A stretch of DNA of 64,000 bases, taken from positions 16,136,274-16,200,273 of the forward strand of contig CM037849.1 in NCBI GenBank assembly GCA_021234535.1, in the 5' to 3' direction. The position numbers were made by a program, and so were the translations under genes. Numbering within the stretch: the first letter of the stretch is position 1; each line of letters begins with the position of its first letter. Origin of the DNA: Stichopus chloronotus. Lineage: Eukaryota > Echinodermata > Holothuroidea > Aspidochirotida > Stichopodidae. This document shows, piece after piece, positions 49,269-62,000 of this stretch. The notes below the pieces were generated by a model. The model ran no database searches and had not been told where the DNA came from. It saw nothing but the letters and a program-made list of their open reading frames with translations.

Positions 49269-49546
49269 TTATGTTAAACTTGACATGATGGGACGAATCT
49301 TCATTTCCGTATATCTAATATTGTAGTCACTGCCTGGTAAATATCGCCACTCGACACTCATTTCGCTGTTACTTGATGCGAAGTAGTCTCCGTTTAAATT
49401 AGAGTCATCGAATCCATTGAACCACCGGGCCCCAGAATTACTGTTTGCACAGTTACCATTATAAACGTCGTTGTCAATATCTCTTGTTGTGAATTGTTGA
49501 TTGACGTGATATCGCAGCGCCTCGCCGTTAGGAATACTTTGATAGT
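49269..49546 (-). CDS. FReD gene 3, terminal fibrinogen-domain exon
   Basis: Minus strand; acceptor ttttttctccacag, phase 1. It begins D-Y-Q-S-I-P-N-G-E-A-L and has FTTRDIDNDVYNGNCA (calcium loop and third Cys), SNLNGDYF and RYTEMKIRPI before TAA. The family WWY/F-x-x-C block is changed to A-R-W-F-N-G-F, so the first Trp and the fourth conserved Cys are lost (TTC Phe where one base change would give TGC Cys). The C-terminal disulfide therefore cannot form as usual, which suggests altered ligand binding or decay. The rest of the exon is well preserved. Confidence 0.88.
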
Positions 49547-50237
49547 CTGTGGAGAAAAAATACAAGAACGATATAGTAGATGCGTGTACAGCTCGAATGG
49601 CAGAGACGCAAAATGTACGTTAAAAATGTAGGAATTATTATCGTCAAGGAAGAGGCTTCACGGTTATAACTGTTTAGTCACATGACAAGAATCTGTATAC
49701 CCTCCTTTGAAAACATTACACCCTTTCTGCGCATTCATCGATATCTGTTTAAATACAATTTTTGATAGTGTTTATTGATGAATAACCCATGAGGTACTCT
49801 TGTTGGGAGAATCATATTGAAAGAAATACATATAATGTGTAAAATAAGTAATATTTCCCGTGAAGAACGATTTCCTTCTTTTCTCATACATAACCTCAAA
49901 AATCTTTTCATTTTTGGGAAAACAGGATGTTATCAATCTTGGAATACCTTATCCCCTTTATCAATTGTAGAACAATTAAACTTTCGAGGTACGTTACCAA
50001 ACAAAAGTGTCAACTCATCAAATTGTATGTTATTGACTGTTTATAGTTAAATAGTTTGTCATTTGCTATTTCATTCATTTATGCCCTTGCTCTTGGAGTT
50101 CTAATGTTAGAACTAGTTTATTAAATAATTACATTGCCTGTTTCTGCTATATGTGTGTGCAAATTATCCGATTGTCTACTGCTCATCAATTCAGAAACCA
50201 GAATGATAAACAAACAGTCTGTCAATTAATTGCAAAC

Positions 50238-50502
50238 CTTCTGTTCCACTGTAAATTCCAAGATTAGACAAACGATAATTGTCGCTCTCATCATTGATTC
50301 GAAAGAAATCAAACTTGGCATAGTATGGAAGTCCATATCTATTCACTAGATCAATTCTTATTTCATATCCCTTTTGGTTGGTTAGGTAGTATAGTTTGTC
50401 ATTTCCAAGCCAAAATTCATGACTTAAGTTTCCGAAACCTTTCTTGTAGCTGTCCCATTCGAGGGAGAAATCTTCGTACCCATTCACTCTACGCTGAAAT
50501 GT
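50238..50502 (-). CDS. FReD gene 3, middle fibrinogen-domain exon
   Basis: Minus strand; acceptor taaaacag then T-F-Q-R-R-V-N-G, phase 0 as in genes 1 and 2. It contains FGNLSHEFWLGNDKLYYLTN and the usual Tyr in Y-E-I-R-I-D-L where genes 1 and 2 have Cys. It ends YSGTE plus one base before GT (phase 1). Confidence 0.9.
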
Positions 50503-50865
50503 CTGTTTTATGAAGAACGAAAATGGAGAGAAACCCTCTTTTTAACAGTATATACTGAGCTAAATGTGCAAACAATAGAAAATAGTGGAAAACTTTACAA
50601 GCACGATGTAGAAAATTGCTGACACTTCGTCAAAACCTTTTAAATAACTAACCATAATTTGTAGATCTATGCCTAAGCTTGGCACACATGCACATTCTCG
50701 ACGTAGCACGTGAACCCTTCTTTAGAGTTTCAAATCTCGAAAGCACATTCTGCAATTCTTCACCTGACTTTGTGCTTGGAATGTGTTTGGAAAGGTACCA
50801 TAACCAGCATGGAACGGACAGATTTAAATTAGTGAGGAACTTGTAGACCACACTCTGTAACCTAC

Positions 50866-51171
50866 CGTCCACCCGCCACCGCCTGACATGTTACAATAAA
50901 CCTCAAAAGCTGATCCATTCCAGGCTGCCGGCTTGATCGTGTATAAACCGTTTTCTCTAAACCCATCTTCATAAATCTCCTGACAATCTTTCGCTCTCTC
51001 GCATGTCTCACCGTCTCCTATGTAACCTCCAGAACAGTAACATCGTCTTATGTTGTCTCTGATGTCACATAATGCGTCACAACTACACGCATATGCTTCA
51101 TTCCAGTTAATTTCTCCATTGACACATACACCCTTTTTTGTACATTCGGGATTAACATAAAAGTTTCCTTC
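50866..51171 (-). CDS. FReD gene 3, exon with EGF-like domain and start of fibrinogen domain
   Basis: Minus strand; acceptor tttgcag, donor tggacg|gtaggt, phase 0. It starts E-G-N-F-Y-V-N-P-E-C-T-K-K, homologous to E-Q-S-F-L-V-N-A-N-C-T-K-K of gene 1. The EGF-like tail reads YCSGGYIGDGETC and the FReD start DCQEIYEDGFRENGLY and FEVYCNMSGGGGWT. An extra C-S-C and D-I-R-D keep the gene 1 spacing. This supports common ancestry with genes 1 and 2 but older divergence. Confidence 0.9.
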
Positions 51172-52325
51172 CTGCAAATGAAATGAAAGTATCTACATCG
51201 GTGAGCAATGAGTCAATTCTAAATTGGTAACATATTTTTATATTAACAAATATCTCGTTATGGGCCTCACTTAATTTCATCAACTTGTTCGACAATTAAA
51301 CTACTCTACGGGGAAACCTTTGGCTATTCAGTAAATTGAAGTCAACGTGACAAAATTTAAACAATGTTATTTTTCATGAAAAACTACTTGCAGAAAAAAA
51401 ATACAGACCATATTCCATGACACGACCTGAAACTGGGAGTGGATGATTGGTTACATGATGTTAGTAGCACTTATTGTAATTTGCTATCTCCAGAAGGTGC
51501 AGCACAAGCCCCCAGATTCATTCATTAGCAAACCCCTTGTAATTTAGGCAGCGGAATAAATACACATAACGAAATCTGTCGGGTATAATTGGGAAAACTG
51601 GTATACCAGGAAAAGCTGTTACTTAACAGTTACACCCTCCCACATACTGATATCTTGAAAACAAAACATCGTTTTCTTTTAAATACTGAAGAATTGACGA
51701 GTTAATTTTACATATTAGCATAGCAATGTTGATGAAAAAAACATGTCTTTAGCCAATTGCTTTTAACGTATACTCTTAAACTGAGTATTCGTGGTAAAAC
51801 CGATAAAAGAGAAGTCTCTAAAATAATTATAAATGGATGAATAATAACAGTAAAGACACAACACATGACTCATGAAATCTAAAGTTTCATACAAATGTCA
51901 CGCTTAAAATTAAAGGCAGTCTTACTCTCTGTTCCCGCACTACAGACCAAGCTTGGTACCAGTGCTTTTGCTTTCTGTTGATCAAAATTTTGGAATTCAT
52001 TACATGTGCGGCTTTGCACAACCTATTAAGTCAACACCTCTCCAAAGGTCTACTTAGAAGTTTGTCTTTTTTTCGGAAGGGGTGGGGATAGAAGTTGCAA
52101 TAAGTTGAGTATGTAAGGATTTGCGTTCTAATCTTTTTTTCTTCAGCCTATCAGTGTCCATGTACTTTGTTGCGTTTAGACAAAAGATAGAGGCTAAGTT
52201 ATATAAAGTTTGTATTTGTTCCATCTGCCATGGTTACTGAAAAATATAGTTTCTAAATAAAAGTATCTATTGAAATTCCCATGACAATCATCTCTATCTA
52301 ACATTGACAAAGAACTTCAACTGAC

Positions 52326-52538
52326 CGGTATGACAATCTGTGAATCAGATTCGTAGCATCCACATTGTTCTTCTGATACACAGTTGAAACCTTTCAGCAA
52401 AAAATCCATCAACACAAGCACAATTTACATTTTCAGTACAAACTCCTTCGCGACAGCTGGCCGGAGATTCACATGTTCGCTGACAGGCCATGCTGCAGTT
52501 TTTGAAGACAGTGTTTGTTGGACATGATAACTTTTTAT
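52326..52538 (-). CDS. FReD gene 3, TIL (trypsin-inhibitor-like Cys-rich) exon
   Basis: Minus strand; acceptor ttcaccgaacag, donor ataccg|gtcagt, ending in phase 0 to join 51171. It reads SCPTNTVFKNCSMACQRTC, then ESPASCREGVC, NCACVDGF and, after a one-base frame change, C-V-S-E-E-Q-C-G-C-Y-E-S-D. Ten cysteines in the TIL order (C-x-N-x-x-F-x-x-C ... C-x-C-x-x-G-F ... C-x-x-x-x-x-C-x-C) are clear. TIL domains occur in protease inhibitors and in large secreted proteins; here it would be N-terminal to EGF-FReD. The frame break lies in a run of six T (plus-strand A at 52399-52404); one T too many accounts for it. Confidence 0.75.
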
Positions 52539-55500
52539 CTGTTCGGTGAAAAATGTCAATAGAGATGAGAAACGATAAACGGGAAATGAATAAAATTGCG
52601 TTTAATGCCCACTCTTGGTTTAAGTGGCTGTAAAACTTGTGTTCAGAGCAAGTATTTATATATTTATTTGTTTTAAAATATAAAAGGGAAAGAAGCAGAA
52701 CTATCAATGTAACACTGGTACACTGTAATTTCAGGAGTTTCCACCAGGAAGCCTTTCAAAGTTGGGCGGAAGTACAACCAAAGTAGTGAGATAAACAAGT
52801 GAATAAATATGTAAATCATCAAATATAGCCAAAACAGATTTCCATTTCAGAAAGGTAAAAGTGTTTAATGAAATTCATGGAAAACACAGTGGATTTTCGT
52901 ATTTTCTTTATATTTCGTCTTTGACGAAAAGTAACAAACGAACAAGCGCTTAAGACATTTATATTTGTGCAAAATGAACGACTAACAGTAGTCGCATTTT
53001 CACCCTCCATTTCAAGTTCTTCTAATATTTCTTACAAGATTCAGGATTATACTACATTATTGGTAATTCTTCTTAATCGTATTCTTAACTTTACACTGAT
53101 GTCAAATGTACAGATGCATTGACAGTAATCAAATGTTGCCATATACCTTTGTACGTCAACATGCCATAACTAAAGAAGTTGAACCCTATGCTACTTTTAA
53201 TGACTTAAAAGGTAACCATTGCCTGTGCAACTACTATCCCACTGACATCGAGAACGTCACGTACTCACATCATGGCCAAATACACTGGCTCTCCCATGAA
53301 CATATGTAGGCTATGGCTAGTTATAGAATGTGATTAAAAACAATGACAGCTCAAGAAATTAAATGGTCACCGCATATATGTGTAACTTTATCAGCAGGGG
53401 AAATGAAAAGAAAAGCGACATATCGTAAAGTTAACTGAAGGTACTAGCCATTATTTGCAATTGCATGACAACTAGATAACTTTGTATATGTCCAAAACCT
53501 TTCTGTCATATATCAATAAATAGCCTGATTAACTTGTTTAGTATACCTTACATATTACAGTGTTGGTGTCGTTAGTTGATGTAGGTAAGTCTTAATATTT
53601 TAAGTTTTATGTGGTCACCTTATAAGCGTGTAATGTAATTATAATATTGATAAAGTAATGAATAAAAGTGAATTACAATATTTTCCTTTCAAGGAGCCCA
53701 ATAAGCATACCCAGATGCTGCCAACTATTTCAAGTCATGATGAAGAAAGCTGTTTCCGTATGTTTTTACAAAAGTATGTCAGTTGTTATGTAAATTGTAA
53801 ATATTAGAACTGTAAAAATGGACTCATTTCATTCAAGAATGAGCAAGGCCGTGACTTTAAGGAGTGTAAAATATCAGAACGGTCAGCCCTGTGTTTCCCT
53901 GAAGAAGATTCTGCTACAATGAAAATGCTTAGAACACTTCGTTTTCTTGATCGTACTAAGATACGTTTTGTCACGTTAACTTACAAGTCAAAATGTCGCA
54001 TTGAATTTACAACGAACCGGAAGGCTAACAGAAGTTGAATTGTTTTGTTCTTTGTTTTCTTTTTTTTTATCTTAGCTAAAACAGTATGCTAATGGTCCTG
54101 TTCTCTTTCTCTAATACTCTTGATGAACGCCCACGACTCATTGCTGATAACAAAAATCATTCCAAGCAAAATGAGCTAAGGCAAGGAATTGACCTAAGGA
54201 GAAGAAACGGGTCCATTAATATGCTACGTTTGATTATTTTCGCATCAAAGTTGAGAATGAAAACTATTTTAAACTGATCTTGGAACTTATACAGAGACAA
54301 TGAAACCTTATATCAAATTTTGACAACGTTTGTGTCAAATTTCCACAGGTCATCTTTCACTGTGATATTTCATTAACCGATCGTTCTACTAACTCAATAA
54401 TATAGGAATAAGTAGCACAAGAATTAATTCAAATGTATATACATCACGATGAAGTATTCGCTCGAGGAACTCACATCAAAAAGTTACATAGAGCCCACAT
54501 AATAAGACATCTCACAAAAGTGTTATGTAAGTAAAACTGTAAAAGCCCCATGAACTTGACTGAGAATACATGTACTCTGTTGGCAAAATACTAAATAAAT
54601 CTTGATCGAATGCATCTGTATAACCCATACATGTAATAACAACCACAAATGTAATACTTACCACAAATGTTATACATTTCAGTCTTAAATATGATAACTG
54701 ACCTTACCATCAATGTGATCATATTAATCAGAAATGTGAAAATGTGATCCTATCACAAATTGGAGTATTTTTAACAATACGTGTAGTAAATTTAAAAAAA
54801 AGACGCATAGTGGGTGCTAGTTAAAATCTGAGAAACTTTTCAACAACTTACATCTTTTGATTCTGAAGGTTTTTTTTTTTTTCATGCTGTATTCCTTGGG
54901 CAACATAGTAAATTTGCTCTCGCATACAGCCAAATGCTTTGCAAGGTAAGTGTGACCGTACAGGTGATATGGTATCAATAATCAATTTCCTACTGTTGGA
55001 GTTGGATTATATACAGAATGTGGTACTCAAACACGCCCAAGGCCATCTAGCAGCCAAACCTTCATTATCATGCAAACTGTTACAATTAAAAGTCTAGCAT
55101 GAACTTATGTCAACCAACATTCTCCAGTGAAACTTACTAGAGTAGAAAGCGTGTCACACCAGAAAGTTGACTGAAAGTTGACAAGCATATATTGTACCCT
55201 TGACTGCATGGCTGGATTTACATGTGTCCGAACTAATGATTGGGCCCCTACAAGGGCAGTCCTCTACAAGACTACGTTCGTTCAAGTAATACAAAGAAAG
55301 AAAAGGTTATGGTCATTTCCCATTTTTTAAATTTCATCATCATTCACAGTTTTATAAAGACATTCCTTTCTCACACCTGCATCATGAGTAAATACTGACA
55401 ACGTATGATTATTTGTGATTTCAAGAGATGGACTCCCATGATATGTATTATGAAATCCTTTGTTTACGTAACCCTTTCTTCAAGGACAATTGAAAATTTC

Positions 55501-56212
55501 GTACGTTCAGAGAACGTTATCTTGGGAACACATATATATTTTTTTCCGAAAACATCGATATCACGTCACAAAGAAAATCCCGGTGACTAAACCAAAACGA
55601 GGCAATATATATTGGTCTAACTTAAGAAATATTGACACTTTGTAAGACTGCAACATCTGTTTCAATTTCATCAAATTTTGTAGGTCATATATCAAAAACG
55701 GCCATGAAGAGAGCTTTGCCAAGAGGTATGTCACGCGACCTTTTTATTCATGACTTCATGTGTTTTTTACTCTTTAAAGGTTTAGGGATTCCCTTTTGTT
55801 TGGGTCTCTGGGCACAAACCCCGCTGGCACAGGGATTGAATCCGACTCTTCTTGAGTACTGACATGACACCATCATCATGACCGAAGTACATTGTGTACA
55901 TTGTGATTGTCATTACTAAAAAGTTTTTCTCATAGTCACACAGTTATTACAGCACATAATACAGTACGGTAGGTAAGTTCCAAATGTCAACAAAACTTAT
56001 TAGATCTTTGCTTTTCCATGCAATGTGACTTAAGATTTCAACCAATGCAATCATATTTGACCTGAGCGATAATATCTAATAACAATGTCATTTTCCATGC
56101 TTTTGGTAATACCCTCAGTCAGTAAGTCTTCTTTTTTTGTATCTCCTTTTTTTTCTCTGTCGTGTATACACAACACACAGATTTGAGTTGCTTACAGTAC
56201 ATTTTTTTTTTC
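52539..56212. other. 5' flank of FReD gene 3, no further exon seen
   Basis: The signal-peptide exon and promoter of minus-strand gene 3 should lie here or further right. No hydrophobic start exon stood out. The open frames present are short and unsupported. Confidence 0.4.
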
Positions 56213-56266
56213 TGCGACGTGCTTTCGACGTGCTTTCGACGTGCTTTTTCTGTGACGTGCTTTCTT
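56213..56266. repeat. Tandem repeat of an 11-base GACGTGCTTTC unit
   Basis: Four copies of the unit, the first three contiguous and the fourth after a short ttctgt interruption. Confidence 0.85.
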
Positions 56267-58004
56267 AGAGCTATTAAAAAACGCCCAGAGTGGGGGCGCC
56301 CTGATCTGAGAAATAAAGGAACTGAAGGAGTACTTTACGCATGCGCGATCTTTACATGGAATACTTTGACGCCCAGGCGACCTCCACATTCACACAACAC
56401 TTTGCGTTCTTTACACATCCATGGCCAAGTCTGCCTAGCTACTTGTGCTTAGGTACTGCGTTTGATGTATAGCGCTGCATGTTCCATCTAACTCTCATAA
56501 TACATACGTGTAAAAGAGCGAATGGTTATGGACAACGATAGGGATGAGGTGCAACTCCGTCGATTGCCCATTTGTTTTTGTTTTTTTCTTTTACGTTTAT
56601 GGAGGCGATAACGTTCAATAAACATATTGTTATCCGAGGAGTACGTCGCATGAATTACTCTTTGTTCTAATTTATCTAGAAAAGTAGGCCGTGTCATATA
56701 CATGGAACATTTGTCAATCATCCTGCACAAGATTGGTTATACTGAAATTTCGTGCGATCATTCAGAGATTGTTAGGTTTTTAAAAGGATGAGCAGTATTT
56801 AAAGATGTAGTTATTTTAATGTATAACATACTTTCCCACTGTTATGCCATTTGTTCAGATATTCCGAAGTATGGATTAGACATATCGATATCAGTGTAGT
56901 ATAGGATACACGCAATCAACGTCGACAACAAAACGTCAAACATTTACATTCAGGTTTTAATGAAACGCGTAAACGTTGACTGTATTCCTTGATACGATCA
57001 ACCTGAGAGGTGAAATATATATTGGGCATGACATTAATGGTACATCGAAACACAGGTAGTACTGTAGGCGCGTAGTAATCGTGAATTTGTCTTCTGTGGT
57101 TGTTTGTGAGTAGGGTTTTCCTTTAGTCGTTTGGAGGAGACATTAGGAATTCCCAGTGCTATAGTGGTCAAGTAAACAGGAAAGTTTTAGGAACACTGTA
57201 CCTTGACTGAGAAGAAGAGAGTCAGGCGTAGACCTCAAACATGTTTTATGTTATATGACCTACCCTCAATATACTCCACCTCAAGGGGAAGGTAATGTGC
57301 TTAGGCCATGTATCTGAGTGAACACTGACGCAGCACTGTTCGGTCGCTACTTAGAAGTAGGCTAACCGGGATGGATGGAAATGAGAGATATATTGAAAAG
57401 TAGCTTCACAATATGTTCCCTTCCATGAACATTGGTTACGGTATCCGTTACCCCATTTTCCTATTTTTTGCTTTTGCAGACTCTATGACTTGACGATCTG
57501 TATTGGTCATATCATTCTTTTGCTATCTGTGTGAGCAATGATGTAATTCCACTATTAAACTCATCAAGCCTATCGTTTACAGGTCTTTGCAAGAGCTAGA
57601 CTACTCGCACGGACCGTAGCATCTCCCTACTTGCACCTACAGTAACCAACTTGAGAGCTGCATTTTTGTGTATTTTTTACCTGGGCGCCAATTCAAATTG
57701 AAATGTGGGGGGAGAGGGCATGTGCAAGTTGACTAACAGGTTTGAATCATTAAAGCTTCTTCAGCAGGGATTTACGCACTGCACTTTTTGGTGGCTTCGG
57801 TGAGGTCTGTGGTAACGTGCATTAACGTGATCAGAAGAAAAAGCCAGGAAGCTATGAGATATTTGCAGAACTGTGAGCATTTGAATAAAGGATTCTGTAT
57901 CTTCGAAGGATTCTGTATCTTCGAATGGTACTGAAAGGGCCAAACTTGTCAGACATTGCATAGGCCTATGTTAAGACAAATGATCAATTTGATGATTGAC
58001 AGGC
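56267..58004. other. Gene-poor interval
   Basis: No supported gene. A duplicated 17-18 base segment (ggattctgtatcttcgaa twice) lies at about 57890-57924. Confidence 0.45.
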
Positions 58005-58390
58005 GGGGTCGCCAGGGTCTAGTGATCGAAGGCACATATATCGACAAATTCTATAAAAGGACAACTCTGGGGTGCGTGTCCAGGGTTTTTAACCGGGGAC
58101 GGAACCTCTCTGAGGGCATGTGTTTCAGGACTATCTAAGCGAAGCGCCACCTTCAGTTGGACCACACAAGACCACACAAGAAAATTTCAAACCTCTCAGA
58201 TGGCCGAAAATGGCATTTTTTGACCGTCCTAAGCTGCATAGTCCCAGCTTTGAAGTAGCCATATCATGTCTGCAATTCTTCAATTCATGTACAAAACAAC
58301 ATCAATCTATGAAATACCGTACGATAAATACATATCAAATGGTGGTCGAGGTGATACAAGAATTATAATTAATTACGCATCCTCTTTGAG
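58005..58390 (+). repeat. Dispersed repeat family A, copy 4
   Basis: Carries CGCCAGGGTCTAGTGAT, TGTCCAGGG, GGACTATCTAAGCG, CAGATGGCCGAAAATGGCA and AAGCTGCATAGTCCCAG in the same order as the other copies. A tandem AGACCACACA duplication lies inside. Confidence 0.75.
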
Positions 58391-58419
58391 TACTTTGCAA
58401 ATAAGTAATCAAAGAAAAT

Positions 58420-58464
58420 GGAGTCCCTACGACTATGCGCTGGGCATATAGTCGTAGGGACTCC
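58420..58464. repeat. Perfect 17-bp inverted repeat (hairpin)
   Basis: GGAGTCCCTACGACTAT at 58420-58436 and its exact reverse complement at 58448-58464, with an 11-base loop. It lies between two copies of repeat family A. It could be a transposon terminus folded back, or a small hairpin RNA if transcribed. Confidence 0.92.
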
Positions 58465-58714
58465 TGGAATTTTTTTTTTTCTTTCTACAAGGAGATTTTT
58501 TCCCGGATATATTTGTTACCAATTAATGAGCGGGATTACTATGTAAAACGAGAGCTGCAATGAGTAAGCTCATCTATGAAAAATGCATATATGCGAACTT
58601 CCAGAAAACGTCTCATGGGCCTTGTTCAAAATCCTCAGCGAAGTCTCGAAAAAAAAAAAAATTTCTTCTGTTAGTCAGAAGATGAATGTGAATAGAATGT
58701 AAACAGAAATTACC

Positions 58715-59010
58715 ATAGCACCGCCAGTGCCTAATGATTGAAGGCATATTTCCTTTTGCTTATCCGTCATCTATATCACATATGAAGCGCCTGTCCAGGG
58801 TTTGCAGGAAGGGTGGTGACCAGACCTCAGGGTGTCTGTGACAGGACTGTCTAAGAGGAGTGCCACGATCGGTTGCCGTACCTGAAAAATTTGGACTTTA
58901 CAAACTCCCATGATGGTCGGAAAGGGCATTTCCTGGGTGATCTTGGCTTCATGACCCAGTTGTGATGTAGTGCTCACATGTGTGCAATTTCTCAATTAAT
59001 AAGAAAAACA
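58715..59010 (+). repeat. Dispersed repeat family A, copy 5
   Basis: Follows copy 4 by about 710 bases and begins with the same CGCCAG-G-CTA-TGAT-GAAGGCATAT block. It then has CTGTCCAGGGTTT, GGACTGTCTAAG, GTGCCACGATCGGTTG, GATGGTCGGAAAGGGCATTTCC and TCTCAATTAAT, but is more diverged in the second half. Confidence 0.7.
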
Positions 59011-62000
59011 TTATTCTATTCAAAACTAGCTCTAATTTGGATTGCTCTTATCTAGAATATATATGCTATCATAATTTTCTGAAAATTTTATTCAACAGTT
59101 TTTACTTTCTAGCGGTAACAGGTTTTTTTTTAGTTTGCTACAACCGCCAATGATTGCATAACAAAGTAGATCTCGTTCGTGTACCGATAACTTTTGAAAA
59201 TGACAGCTGCATTGAAAAAAAAAAATGCCATAAAATATTATTTCGACAGATGGGGACGAGTGAGAAGAGTGATAGGTAGTCTAGATCTGTAAGAGGGTTG
59301 TAAGGGAAAAGGTCTCCCACCCAATCTAGTGCAATCTAGTGCAATACTTGGCTTTTTCTGAAGTCATAAAATGTGTTAGCTTGAGATAGTAAAAGCTCAG
59401 ACTGGTATGTCCGACTTTCCGACTATCATCACTCCTGAACTGAAATATGAGAAGTTTATATAAAATTTCAGATTCAGTTAAAATTTGTTTCAATTACCAG
59501 GTAACTTCACAATCTGGTACAATATTTGGCATCTTTCATAAAATATGCTAGACTGAAATAAATTCTAACTGCCTTTTTTAGATTTTCCGACTGTGGTGGC
59601 TTTCACTTTTCCTTAACTTGTTGGTAAGGGCTGCGACGTGTCTGAGTGTATATCGACAACTCACCATTTTTTCGGGTAATTTGAATTTTTAAATGTTTAT
59701 TTATGTTGAGCGAACGTACGTCATTCCCTTACCTCCTTTTGTCCAAGACATAACACGGCGGAGAAAACCAACTGTTATACAAATAGTCAGGGTATACAAG
59801 CAGCAGACATTTAGGGCTATCATCTTTGAAATGATGAGCTCCGTGACGGTTGCCCTCAGCTAGGGTAAATTAATTCCTTGGCATAGCAAAGTGATATTTT
59901 CAGTTCTCTTTATGCGAACGCATGGCACTGTATCCTGAATATAATGGTAAAAAATAAATAAAAATCTAATCTAAAAAGAAGTGTATTCCTTTCTCGTTGC
60001 TTTTTGTGTTGGGAAAACTATATCACCTCATACAGATTCAAATGTCATTGACATGATAGAAAAGCTGGTCACTTAATATACAGTTTCCGATATATCTTTC
60101 GATGTTGTACAGGGAAACGATTGAAATAGTAGACTGGACGCACAAAGATTTATGACCATTTCTCCGAGCCTTTCGAAGCTTGTTTTAATTAAAACAACTC
60201 TTTGCCATATTTCATAACCTCCGTAGGCCAAAGTGGATCTATTGTAACCACAGAACAGCTTGCTTGAATGAAAGAGGCACCATCAAAGTATTTATTTCAT
60301 TCACCCCTATAAAGAACGATTTATAGAAAGGAGAAAAGAGTCCATTATTCTTTCAGTGTCTTATAAAATGAAGGATAATACAGGCACCGTTGATACTAGT
60401 AAAAATGGAGAAAGTATTCATTCACTGCGACTATTCACATTCATATTTCCATCATTGAAACTAATTAGCAGAAAATTTGAACCCACAAAACTCAACTTGG
60501 CCTATACGTTCTTTCTGTCAACATCTACACAAATCCACAGTTACGACAGTAACGTTGCAAGCCTTATATGAAATTGTATCTCTTCTTTTATTTCAAACAA
60601 AAGCTTGCTGATGGAAGACCTTTACAATATAAGGTACATTTATTGTTTAAATGAAGATACACAGCTTACCAAAACCCAAGACAAACATTTCTGGTAATTG
60701 TAGAGAGTATTACGCTTATACGTGTTGGGCAGTCTCTCAAAGACATAAGAGTCTCTTGTGACACGTATTATTTTTTTTTCCGCAATGATAACATTTTCTT
60801 TTAACAGTCGATGAAATGGATTTCATCCAAAAATATTTCAAATTGATTAAAGTCACATTAATTAAGTCAGTGTACTAAATCTGGTGAGCCAATAGTGGTC
60901 GCAGTAGGTTAGTGCCAACCTCAGTTCATCTCCAATTAAACAAAAGCTTGCTAAGAGAAACCCTATTAAAGTCCAATGGCAATGAGGCATTGGATGAAGC
61001 AAGTGTGCATACACCACCAGAATTGTTACTACATAAATTTCCCGAACAGTCCTAAAGTTCCAATGATTTTTGTCTCTCTATTCATTATGTAAGAGGGCTT
61101 GGCTCTTTTTGAGTTTCTCACTTATCAAAGGTTATTTAACTATTGGCAGGTCTATGAATAGAACATTGTACTCATCTGACATAGTTACACGATATTTTTC
61201 TTTTCATCACACGGGTAATGCACCTTCAACTGATTATTATCCACCAAAAGGATTTTACCATTTTCTAGGAGCATATGTGATGCACAGCTTGAACAGCTGA
61301 CTAAATCACGTTAGATGCATAGTTTTTGAAGATGTTTACTGGATATTGTTCCGTATGAATTAAAATCATTGCAAGATTCATCGTTACATGAGTCAATATG
61401 CAAACCTTGGATGGAAAATAAAATCGAGGATTACTACACGACGAAAGGCGACAAATTAGAAGGAAAACAATCCTAGTAGTTTATTTGCTTGAAGAGAAGG
61501 CAAGGATAATTTATTACGAAAAGGGACGATAATATGATGGAACCAAAGAGCTGGTTAAAATATATCCTGATTACATTACCCTTGATTCGCTTAATCCAAA
61601 CAGGAGGTGAGACAGGTTTCATTTCTGCTATTGATTTTACTCTTTGGTTTTAACTTAGCATAAGCTGTCTGAATACAACCAGCATGGCGTTGCCATTTCG
61701 GCAAGGAACCACTATCTCACTTTTCCCAGCTGTCGATAGGACAAATGAGATTATGTGGCCTCTTTGCTATTAGGAATGTATTTGCAACAAAGCCACCTTC
61801 TACGAAAATGAGTCCATGAGCCTATTTCAGTGGGTATATACCAAGACAGTATTTCGAGGTACGAAGAATTTCGATTCGTAAGTCATGTTTACAAAAATGT
61901 GTTAATCATAGGGCAATCATGACGTGCTTTTTATTAGTTCAGGTGAAGATGCGTTTGTATTTCTCCACGTTGGACCATAGCCGAAAACGTAGAATAAAAG

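Noticed and set aside
52539..52707. Hydrophobic N-terminal extension of the TIL frame (M-I-V-L-L-L-S-L-L) as a signal peptide
   Set aside because: A clear splice acceptor at 52539-52540 separates the TIL coding part from this stretch, and the residues between are not signal-peptide-like. It is more likely intronic.
55790..55850. tRNA-like T-arm (ggattgaatcc)
   Set aside because: No A-box, D-arm or acceptor pairing at the right spacing.
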